Source: Tethya wilhelma
Lineage: Eukaryota; Porifera; Demospongiae; Tethyida; Tethyidae
Direction of reading: 5' to 3'
Length of the DNA stretch: 64,000 nt
NCBI GenBank assembly: GCA_964030475.1
Contig: CAXIPT010000006.1
Coordinates: forward strand, 2,956,622-3,020,621
Shown: positions 35,301 through 44,100 of the stretch, piece after piece
How the letters are laid out: each line of letters begins with the position of its first letter
Numbering within the stretch: position 1 is the stretch's first letter
The notes under the pieces: generated by a model
Told to the model about the DNA's origin: nothing
Databases searched by the model: none
The model's input: the letters and a program-made list of their open reading frames with translations, nothing else
Program-made: the position numbers and the translations under genes

Positions 35301-36433
35301 TCCAAAGGGTGTGGTGGCAACTTAGCTTTCCACTCTACTTGTTTGTTTTAATGGGTGGCACTGTCGTACTAGCTCGAATGAAAGTTCGTAAATTCAGAGA
35401 AAATTTGTCTGGACTCTCAACAATTCAAATGCTTGCTACTCTTCTTGTCATATGTTATGTGAGTGTGCTCCAAGCTTCCATTGAACTGGTTACAGCTGTG
35501 AGGGTTGAGAGTATTGACGGTAAGAGTGGTATATTCTGGCTAATATCCCCTTCCTACAAGTATTTCGGCCTTCCTCATGCCCCTCTGGGACTCCTTGCAA
35601 TGGTTCTACTCATAGTTTATATACTGCCCCTTCCAATTTTCTTACTATTTCCATCATTTGTCTACCGACTGAAAAACCTGAGCAAATATAAGCCAATCTA
35701 TGATGCCTTTTGGGTTCCTTTCAAACCACGCTATCGTTTCTGGCTTGGTATGCGTTTGATATTTCGCTGGGTGCCGTTTGTCCTTGCATTTGCAGTCAGA
35801 GCACCAATCAACTTGTATGTCACCACAATGCTGCTAATCTTCTTGCTAGTTGCTCAGTCCTACCTACAACCTTACGATGGCTTATGGAGGAACCGAATTG
35901 ACTGCATTTTTCTTCTTAATGCGATTGTAATTCTTTCGACTTCAGTGTTCTTTTACGCAGAGATTGATCCTAGTCAAGAAAACTTGGACAGAGAGACTTT
36001 TCTTAATAGGAACGACACTGGTGCCCATGTCATTAGGATATTTATCATATTAGGGTTTCTGCAAATTGTTGCTGTGTGCTTCTATTGTGTGTTGGTCAAG
36101 TTTCCAAAACTGAAGAATTTTTTCGTCAAAATCTACCACATTTTCTTGTGCAAAAAGTCGGGCAAGTATGATGCAACCAATCCAAGTACTATTGATCCTA
36201 GCGATAGAAAGGATAATAAAGACGAACAGGTTCTCAGTGGTGAAATATCAAACGTTGGATCCGATTCAGAAACGGTTCGAAGTTCGAATACATCAGAGCC
36301 AACACAAGTTGATGCATATGCAGCAGCTGCTAAGAAGCCCAATTTTTCAGCTGCAGTCTTACGAGAACCTTTGCTTGAGTCTGGATTCCTTGAGCTAGAT
36401 AAAGTTGAGTCACCTGCTCATCAAACTACCTAG
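32306..36433 (+). CDS. beta-helix ectodomain, multi-span membrane protein (paralogue 4)
   Basis: Single-exon, 1,375 aa from the ATG at 32306, chosen because it begins a signal peptide (MKAPLLSLLVLMFQATT); an in-frame ATG lies at 32246. The beta-helix spans ~40-800 with GNRAQYGGAMYI and VAYLAGGAFYV. Collar: ICGCNNELDPLGVMC, DDIWVGPFPN, RAGFLCGDCIEGFSSIFGSR, then CLECSN. Membrane region from ~918: CFYDGMTSLQ and YDAFWVPFKPRYRFWLGMRL. The Ser/Asp-rich tail has a short Ala run and VLREPLLESG. It is the parent of the decayed copy just downstream. Role inferred only: cell-surface receptor or adhesion. Confidence 0.85.
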   Translation: MKAPLLSLLVLMFQATTPEAVSCSLATQNTLEACSGTDCSSLMTLDNAFQILSSNLTLMLEPGIHYVEEFVLIQNLTNLQIVGNTATIITCAPSIGLAFYNVSNLCIENIKIDGCSLNGTNLTSVFDKIESSTQSFYNFPTVNSSGVGLMFGLCSSVNIESVQIVNVDGFGLLGINIIGNSQLNNVTFSSNGVNRENCKFSESATSITNLRRTLQSKSEKFGGGAVFLYQDFMGDDQESYDDQRYSLEVNSSTFYNNVECSFVYRTYVEVGMSRYLDELGYRIGGGGAMTIILVQLRYSIDVTVKSTDFQSNSALLGSSIHAVLYQGLQDTHLTIDNCSFLGNGAPHNVSVGDSAAFGAAGIAFFSDIGRPASRQQYVSRILNNQNVTVKVLNSDFIGNRAQYGGAMYIYSAYQSPINDITTDVVKFLIEKCNIEQNQAFIGPAMSVYEFKFSGRAVGIQIHIKDTSFVDNRIETAVFDKLLISVSQNFGIIDLRSINITFLGNCQFFNNTGTAIRAEETLIGIAGNATFQGNTGINGGAFYLLSHTYLVMAPNSSLYLLYNVAYLAGGAFYVNEIGLNSFVSGGGLYEDCFLHFSYDDFIVCSNCSDLDTTGVYIQFSNNRAPSGSNVYGSALLSCPWALELLDQFENENESSIFQILNDHFPNVFSFDVNHTKGPHIFRSVPTSLQLKYQNFTINNSELEYNNFTIKISPGEVITLSLSAQDDFDQIVSTVVSSFVLNSTKTAVTKVSDDNFGFLGNNEPTEIPFRLNGVENQTVTVIIFSTEVGSRAQTLFSLEVVSCGFGFVFNSSQSICGCNNELDPLGVMCSTENHSLTIPDDIWVGPFPNSEISEIVIRPCLFEYCRNGERTVLISDDLAAVSLLDEQCSLLLHRAGFLCGDCIEGFSSIFGSRKCLECSNIWLLILVPFLLGGFLIIFIIRFLDLNITGGYINGILFYSNIVSLYGQSLVPHTVLKSLFLISLPTLNLGIETCFYDGMTSLQRVWWQLSFPLYLFVLMGGTVVLARMKVRKFRENLSGLSTIQMLATLLVICYVSVLQASIELVTAVRVESIDGKSGIFWLISPSYKYFGLPHAPLGLLAMVLLIVYILPLPIFLLFPSFVYRLKNLSKYKPIYDAFWVPFKPRYRFWLGMRLIFRWVPFVLAFAVRAPINLYVTTMLLIFLLVAQSYLQPYDGLWRNRIDCIFLLNAIVILSTSVFFYAEIDPSQENLDRETFLNRNDTGAHVIRIFIILGFLQIVAVCFYCVLVKFPKLKNFFVKIYHIFLCKKSGKYDATNPSTIDPSDRKDNKDEQVLSGEISNVGSDSETVRSSNTSEPTQVDAYAAAAKKPNFSAAVLREPLLESGFLELDKVESPAHQTT

Positions 36434-36566
36434 TGGAGAGATTTATATATGTTATCTAAACAAAATATTTTTAGAAGAGCATTTTGCCTATAGTTAAACT
36501 TTTATTTCTGTCAGATGGATGTACATGATACTTCGTACTGTTTGTGTGTGTAATTATGATGCATCT

Positions 36567-37648
36567 GACTAGCATTTTATAATGTATCAAACTTGAGTAT
36601 TGAAAATATCCAGATTGAGAAGTGTAGACTATATAGTAAATGGGACCAATTTGGCTTAGTGTTTTTGATGAACTTATAATCATCCACGCAGTCTTTCTAC
36701 AACTTCCCCCACAGTAAACAGTTAACATTTGGGTGTAGGCCTATAATGTTTGGACTTTGTTGCAATCAAACATTGAAAATGTAAAAATTATTGTAAACTC
36801 AAGATAATGTTGATGGTACGGTTTTGGTCTCCTTGGAATAAACATCATAATGATTGGGATTCCACAACATTGTTCACAACTAAACAATGCGACATTTTGA
36901 TCAAATGGTGTCAATAGAGAGGACTGTAACCTATCATTGATATCACAGTCAGCAACTAGCATTACAAACAAGTATTTTGGGCTTTCTCATGCCCCTCTGG
37001 GACTCACTACAATGGCTCTACTGTTATATACTCCCTTTTCCTATATTCCTACTGTTTCCATCGTTTGTCTACAGACAAAAACATCTGATCTTCTTGCTAA
37101 TTGCTCAATCATACATACAACTGTATGATGGCTTATGGAGGAATCGAATTGACTGCATTTTTATTCTTAATGCGATTGTAATACTTTCGATTTCAGTGTA
37201 TAGAGATTGACCCAGCTATAGTCAAGTGAACTTAGACCAAAAGACCTTACCTAGTATCAATGCTGGTACCCATGTTATCTGGCTGTTGATCATATTAGGG
37301 TTTCTGCAAATTGCTGCAGTGTGCTTCTATTGTGTGTTGGTCAAGTTTCCAAAACTCAAGGAATTCTTTCTTAACTTTTTCTCTGGGTACAAAAAAGTGC
37401 CAAAGCCAGATTCTGATGCAACCAATCCAAGGTCCGTGGATCCTGATGAAAAAAATAATGCATTGAGTCGTGTGAATGAGCAAGATTTTGAGAGTGAAGT
37501 GCTAAACGATTCAGAAATGATACAAAGTTCATTAGATCAAACTCAAAGTGTAGAACAAGTTGATGTGTATGCAACTGCTTCTAAGAAGAACAATTTTCAG
37601 CTGCAGTTTTACGTGAACTTTGTTTTTTCCCTTTCAATTTCTGTGTGA
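36567..37648 (+). pseudogene. decayed, internally deleted copy of paralogue 4
   Basis: Starts with sequence matching paralogue 4 near 32597 (TAGCATTTTATAATGTATCA). It follows that gene with small indels to about the AGCATTACAAAC site, then jumps to the region matching 35560 (AAGTATTTTGGGCTTTCTCA). A second jump removes the PFKPRYRFW segment. It ends in the C-terminal tail, where a one-base change destroys REPLL. The reading frame is broken several times. Confidence 0.85.
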
Positions 37649-37696
37649 TCTATAGCTATACATGCAGCTGATATTTTTGTACTTAGCGCAAAACCA

Positions 37697-37712
37697 TTAA
37701 TACGCATGCGCA
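37697..37712. promoter_or_regulatory. ACGCATGCGCAG NRF1-like palindrome
   Basis: About 110 bp upstream of the ATG of the short paralogue. A 4-codon upstream ORF (ATG at 37792) lies between. Confidence 0.4.
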
Positions 37713-37820
37713 GAGTAATTAATCACGTGCACACGGTATCGTTCGTACAGATCGTCTGCTAACTTTAGCTAATAAGCTCGCTCAGTCAGATATGCTGTGC
37801 GCGTAGTAGAAACTACAAAG

Positions 37821-39623
37821 ATGCCTATAGCTATATGTTCAGTGTTGCTGCTTTTATTTGTGAATGTATTCGGAACTAAAGCATCATACAGCTGGCCAGA
37901 TTGTAGTAATGTCCAAGGAAGCGAAGTCTGTTCATGGCATGATGGTACAGAAGAACTGTCAAAAGCTGCTATGCTTACAAATGGGTGTGAATGTGACAGC
38001 AGACTGAGAAGCTACAATGTCACTTGCAGCTGTACTGACCAACAATTTCTGTTCAACCTACCAGGATATGTGTGGTTGGGCTTCGACAACAGCTCAGGAG
38101 AACTATTCTTCCCTGACAACGAAACAGATCCAATGGATTACCTCATCGTTACTTCGTGCACTCTAAACTACTGTAAGCGTAGTGGAAAATCAGTATCCCC
38201 TGTGAAAGGAGACTTTGATGTGCAGTGTGTGCACAACAGGACAGGTGTCCTGTGTGGCTCGTGCGATGTTGATCTTAGTAGTGTGTTTGGTTCAACAGAG
38301 TGCTGGAAATGCGCAAACTACTCCCTCTTTCTTATTTTAGCTTTTGCCATTGCTGGAATCTTTCTATTTGCTATGCTGTCCTTCTTGCAGATGACTGTAG
38401 ACAAAGGTTGGCTGTACATCATTTTGCTCTATTCAAATCTCGTCAGCTTGTTTGTTTATTTCTGGGGTGATCTAGACGAATACTATCTTCACTTTTTTTT
38501 CTTGCCAACGGCTTTTCTGAGCTTACAGTTGGGATCACCTGTGTGCTTTTACAACGGGATGAGCACAGTAGCACGTGCTGGACTCCAGTTTGTCTTCCCA
38601 ACTTACCTCTTCTTGCTTATGCTTCTCTTCACATTGTTGGCACGCCGTTTTTCGTGGTTCAGTAAGAATTTCTCTCCTGTAAAGACGTTTGCATCTCTGA
38701 TGATGATGAGCTACATCAGTATCTTGGGAACTTGTGTTGAGATACTTGGACCTACTAGAATTTCGACATTAGGCGGAAAAGTATCATATCGATGGAGTTA
38801 TGACCCCACACAAAAGTATTTTCAGGGGGTACATCTCTTTCTCGGGATTTATGCCATTGTGGTGGTTCTGATTTACATCATACCCTTTCCGATAGTCCTG
38901 TTTTCTCCGTTCATTGCTTACAAGTATACAAAGAAGTTTGCCCCATTTTATGACGCCTTTTGGGCACCATTTCGTCCAAAGTATAGGTTCTGGTTGAGCT
39001 TTCGTATTCTCCTACTCTTCACAATCATAACTCTGTCAATAGCCACCGATCTTGAATCCTGTCTCTTCTATTCAGTGCTAGCATTGCTGATATTCATTCT
39101 TGTGCAACTTTCGATCAGACCATTCAAAAGTGAATGGCAATCTAGAGCCGATACTTTTCTAGTTGGAAATGCAATTGCGTTGAAAAGTGGAGCAATATTT
39201 GTGCTTGCCTACGACAGGTTTAATGATGTCAAGTTTAAGATTGCAATTGCCATCCTAACTATTGTGGCTCTTGTGCTTGCATATTGTATATTCATAGCCA
39301 TCATATACTACACCCTTGCACAGCGGTATCCAGTTTTGAAGAAAATTATCATTAAAGTTTATGACTTCCTCAAATTCAACTGCACAACTCAGCGTGTGAA
39401 AGGCAAGAAGGATCAAGATGAATTACTGGCTATTAATACATCCAAAACTAGGAGTACCACCAACTTGGAGACCCACTCCCTTGAGAAAAATTGTTTGCAT
39501 CATTTGGGTAAAGAAGATAGTCCTGTCGTCTCTCATACTGAAGTTTATATTTCAATGGAAAATGGGATTCAGACACGAAATTTTACCCGTCCAAGGGAAT
39601 CTCTTTTGGAGCCGAGTCCTTAA
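37821..39623 (+). CDS. short paralogue: signal peptide + Cys collar + membrane region, no beta-helix
   Basis: 600 aa from the ATG at 37821, which starts a clear signal peptide (PIAICSVLLLLFVNVFG). WPDCSNVQGSEVCSW resembles the mature start of its neighbour, and within ~70 residues the protein reaches the Cys-rich collar (GCECDSRLRSYNVTC, YVWLGFDNSSG, NRTGVLCGSCDVDLSSVFGS). The 700-residue beta-helix is absent. The membrane region (~167-515) keeps the family signatures CFYNGMSTVAR and YDAFWAPFRPKYRFWLSFR. The tail is degenerate (TRPRESLLEPSP). Intact frame with start and signal sequence, so probably functional, not a fragment. It could be a decoy, co-receptor or minimal signalling subunit (speculation). 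Confidence 0.82.
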   Translation: MPIAICSVLLLLFVNVFGTKASYSWPDCSNVQGSEVCSWHDGTEELSKAAMLTNGCECDSRLRSYNVTCSCTDQQFLFNLPGYVWLGFDNSSGELFFPDNETDPMDYLIVTSCTLNYCKRSGKSVSPVKGDFDVQCVHNRTGVLCGSCDVDLSSVFGSTECWKCANYSLFLILAFAIAGIFLFAMLSFLQMTVDKGWLYIILLYSNLVSLFVYFWGDLDEYYLHFFFLPTAFLSLQLGSPVCFYNGMSTVARAGLQFVFPTYLFLLMLLFTLLARRFSWFSKNFSPVKTFASLMMMSYISILGTCVEILGPTRISTLGGKVSYRWSYDPTQKYFQGVHLFLGIYAIVVVLIYIIPFPIVLFSPFIAYKYTKKFAPFYDAFWAPFRPKYRFWLSFRILLLFTIITLSIATDLESCLFYSVLALLIFILVQLSIRPFKSEWQSRADTFLVGNAIALKSGAIFVLAYDRFNDVKFKIAIAILTIVALVLAYCIFIAIIYYTLAQRYPVLKKIIIKVYDFLKFNCTTQRVKGKKDQDELLAINTSKTRSTTNLETHSLEKNCLHHLGKEDSPVVSHTEVYISMENGIQTRNFTRPRESLLEPSP

Positions 39624-40004
39624 ACATCATTGACAGTTGCCCATGGGAACTGTAGAGAAAATGATTTGTAACAATAGTTTTTATAGGCTTTGAGTGCATG
39701 CATGCATATACATGTGTTTGGATGTGTCACGTACTAGTTTGTGTACATGTTTAGTTATACTACAGACACTGTTGAGTTGTGACATTGTATATATCCCATT
39801 ACTACAGTTATTGCATATGCCAATTTTTTGTGATTCAGTATATTGTTCATGGTCTCCATATTCGATCTGTGTAGTGGGTACAGTAGTATTTTGGTCACAT
39901 GTTCAATCTTTCATAATTCTGAACTCAGTGTATTTCCCAGTTGTGCATGACCAGCACATACATATAGCTATATTATACCAATTGCAGTTCAATCATCAGA
40001 AATA

Positions 40005-40286
40005 ATGTATTCTTATAAGCTGCTATCTCTGCTTGCTCAGTTTTTCTTCATTTTAGAACTAGTATCTTCATCTCAAGTTGTCCAAGTGTGGCCTAACTGT
40101 ACTGCAGCTGCTCAAAGTGGACAACTGATCAATGGTACTGGTATCGCTTTTAGGCGTGAAGCAAGTGACTGCTATGAATTGGACCAGGTCTGTCAAGAGT
40201 CCAATAGCTTTACATCAAACACCACGTTAATGTTGAAACCTGGGAAGCACATTCTCCACGAGAGCTATCAGACCATTCAAAAGTGA
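40005..40286 (+). pseudogene. truncated duplicate of the paralogue 6 start
   Basis: Identical to the first ~87 codons of the gene at 41158, including its signal peptide. It then runs into duplicated sequence of the short paralogue and stops after 93 codons. Confidence 0.85.
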
Positions 40287-40776
40287 ATGGCAATCTAGAG
40301 CCGATACTTTTCTAGTTGGAAATGCAATTGCGTTGAAAAGTGGAGCAATATTTGTGCTTGCCTACGACAGGTTTAATGATGTCAAGTTTAAGATTGCAAT
40401 TGCCATCCTAACTATTGTGGCTCTTGTGCTTGCATATTGTATATTCATAGCCATCATATACTACACCCTTGCACAGCGGTATCCAGTTTTGAAGAAAATT
40501 ATCATTAAAGTTTATGACTTCCTCAAATTCAACTGCACAACTCAGCGTGTGAAAGGCAAGAAGGATCAAGATGAATTACTGGCTATTAATACATCCAAAA
40601 CTAGGAGTACCACCAACTTGGAGACCCACTCCCTTGAGAAAAATTGTTTGCATCATTTGGGTAAAGAAGATAGTCCTGTCGTCTCTCATACTGAAGTTTA
40701 TATTTCAATGGAAAATGGGATTCAGACACGAAATTTTACCCGTCCAAGGGAATCTCTTTTGGAGCCGAGTCCTTAA
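40267..40776 (+). pseudogene. duplicated 3' end of the short paralogue
   Basis: Second copy of the last ~170 codons of the gene at 37821, lacking a promoter and start. Product of the 1,153-bp duplication. Confidence 0.85.
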
Positions 40777-41157
40777 ACATCATTGACAGTTGCCCATGGG
40801 AACTGTAGAGAAAATGATTTGTAACAATAGTTTTTATAGGCTTTGAGTGCATGCATGCATATACATGTGTTTGGATGTGTCACGTACTAGTTTGTGTACA
40901 TGTTTAGTTATACTACAGACACTGTTGAGTTGTGACATTGTATATATCCCATTACTACAGTTATTGCATATGCCAATTTTTTGTGATTCAGTATATTGTT
41001 CATGGTCTCCATATTCGATCTGTGTAGTGGGTACAGTAGTATTTTGGTCACATGTTCAATCTTTCATAATTCTGAACTCAGTGTATTTCCCAGTTGTGCA
41101 TGACCAGCACATACATATAGCTATATTATACCAATTGCAGTTCAATCATCAGAAATA

Positions 41158-44100
41158 ATGTATTCTTATAAGCTGCTATCTCTGCTTGCTCAGTTTTTCT
41201 TCATTTTAGAACTAGTATCTTCATCTCAAGTTGTCCAAGTGTGGCCTAACTGTACTGCAGCTGCTCAAAGTGGACAACTGATCAATGGTACTGGTATCGC
41301 TTTTAGGCGTGAAGCAAGTGACTGCTATGAATTGGACCAGGTCTGTCAAGAGTCCAATAGCTTTACATCAAACACCACGTTAATGTTGAAACCTGGGAAG
41401 CACATTCTCCACGAGAGCTGTTTTGTTTCGAACTTGGCAAATTTTCATCTGATTGGAGGAGATCAGCAACAACTGAACGAAAATGGTGTAACTGAGGATG
41501 TAACCATCACTTGTGATACTGGACACGGGTTGGCTTTTGTGAACATTTCTGGACTACTTATACAAGGAGTCAAAGTTCAAAATTGTGGACTTAGTGGACC
41601 AAACTTAAACGCAACAATAGAAATACTCAATAATCTAGTGGCCAACTTTATTTACATACCCACCACTATCAACATCTCCACTGTTCTTGTGCAATGTAAA
41701 GATGTGACCCTGGAGAGAGTTACAGTTGCTGACACAAATGGTCTTGGTCTCCTTGCTGTCAACGTCCTTGGCAACTCCACTTTTCGAGATGTTTCGTTCA
41801 TAAACAACACTCGCAGTAGCAGTAACTGCATTGCAACTAGAGATATCAAGTATCCCTTTTTCTTTCAAGAATCTATCTTCAATCAGGTCGGAGGTGGGGC
41901 ATATTTCCTCTATCTTGACACTCGTGCACCTTTGGAGAATCAAAATGGCACTAATCACCAGCTTCTCATATCAGACTCCGATTTTTGGGAGAACTCTGAT
42001 TGTAGCTATGCTGGCTTGAGTCATATCAGCTTTCAGTACTTTCATGAGTATATCAATCATTCTGAATACATAGTGGGTGCCAGTGGAGGACTGTCTGTTT
42101 TCATGGCCCAGCTTGCATACGCTGTTGAAGTGAATGTGCACAGATCGACTTTTCTTAAAAACGATGCTCGCTACGGTAGTGGAGTGTATTTGGCTTTCTT
42201 CCTCGGTGTGAAGCACAGTGGTGTTCAATTCACTGACTGTATAATTGAACAAAATGGACTTGCTTCAGATTCAATATCATTTGCAAGTGGTGGAGCTGGA
42301 ATGGCCATTTTGGTGGATATTTTGAGACCAAGTGATTTGAGGAAAGAAAATCCGGAATTGGATATCAATTCCAGAGACATATTTGTCCAATTACACAACG
42401 TCAACTTTACACACAACAGTGCAACCATACAAGGAGGAGCACTATTAGTGTATGCCCACTACCACACTGCTACAATACCTTCCTCTGCAGGAACTTCTAA
42501 CATATACACGAAAATTTCCATGACTGAGTGCCAATTCCATTCAAACATGGCCACATATGGATCTGCAGTGTTTCTCACACAAAGAGTGGAGCAAGGGGTA
42601 GATGGAGGAGTAGGGATATGGATGAGAGACACGAATTTCACAGAGAACATGCTTATCGAAAGTTTTGATGAGTCAGGCAAGCATGATGAACATGTCACTG
42701 AGTCATCTTCGAATTCTGAAAATGCTGCATTGTTTGCTAAAAGTGTTGAAATCTTCATGAGTGGAACCATCACGTTTGCAGATAACAGTGTAACTGGGTG
42801 TAATTTAGATTCCAGTACAGTGCATGTCAAGTCTTATACGTCCATGAGTTTTTTGAGAAATCAAGGGCACTTTGGTGGAGGGCTCAGACTCCGAGGTACT
42901 TTCCCCTCAATTTTCATTGACAAACACGTGTCTCTTTTGTTCTCTGAAAATAAAGCCACTGCTTTAGGTGGAGCAATCTACTATTCTCCATCTGCAACAA
43001 TTGGTGATCTGCAGCTACCTCAGAATTTCTCAAACTGTTTTTTCTTCCCATCACTCGAGTTGTGTCCAACTTTCAGGGTAATGTGCGATGTTATAGTGAC
43101 CCAGGCAAATGTTTCATTGGAATTTTACAACAACCGGGCTCCATTGGCAAGTAGTATATACGGAACGACACTCGAATCTTGCCCATGGACCGGTCGTTTG
43201 CTGAATATAAGGAATATGTCTCCCAATGCATCCCTTTCTCTGCTTGGGTACATAGGTTATTTTTTACCACATGTTCTGAATTTCAGCGATTCTTACGGTC
43301 CTCCGTTTGAAAATGCATCTGTCCTTAGTACACCTCCTGTTGATATTGAAGTGGTCAGTCCAAATAAGAGTGAACCATTTCAAGTGTTTCCCGGGCAACT
43401 GCTCTTACTCAATACGACAATCCGAGATTCCTTTCAGCATAGCATACCAGCTGTTGTCACCTCACACGTGTCTGATCCAAGTATCAATGCTACGGCAAGA
43501 CTAGGAGATTCTGGATACTGGTTTTCCGATGAGAAACTTGAATGGACCCCATTGACAATAACCGGTGAAGAAAATCAAGCAATAGATGTTACTTTCTTGA
43601 CTCTTGATGCGTCAGCAAACACGGAACTTTCGTTTGAGATACAATCGTGTCCTTTAGGATTTGAATTCAACTCTCTCAATAGAAGCTGTGAGTGCTACCA
43701 TAAACTTATCGATCGTACGTCTGTTCGGTGCAATATGGAGAGCTTCAAACTAATTGTGCCTGAAAATATGTGGGTAGGCCCATTTCCAAACGAAAATGGT
43801 ACTAGTAGCAATGACGATTTAGTTGTAAGTAGATGTGTGCGGAGATATTGTCAAGGTGGAAGAGAAGTTCAACCTTCAGACCTTGATTCCCAATGCTTAG
43901 ACGACACAAACCGCAAAGGATTTCTTTGTGGTTCTTGTCAAACTAACTACAGCATTGCATTTGGTTCCAAAGTCGAATGTCGAAAGTGCAGCGACTATTT
44001 TATCTTTACCTTACTTGCTCAAGCTGCTGGTGGAATTTTCCTATTTGTGCTGATTTCCCTTTTGGGAATCACCATTGACAAAGGATGGCTTAATATGGTG

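Larger units (their letters stand above)
39114..41419 (+). repeat. exact 1,153-bp tandem duplication (two copies)
   Basis: Copy 1 is 39114-40266, copy 2 is 40267-41419. The unit holds the last ~170 codons of the short paralogue, the 381-bp spacer and the first ~87 codons of the next paralogue. No difference was seen in the stretches compared. The junction (GAGAGCT|ATCAGACC) has essentially no microhomology. Confidence 0.92.
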
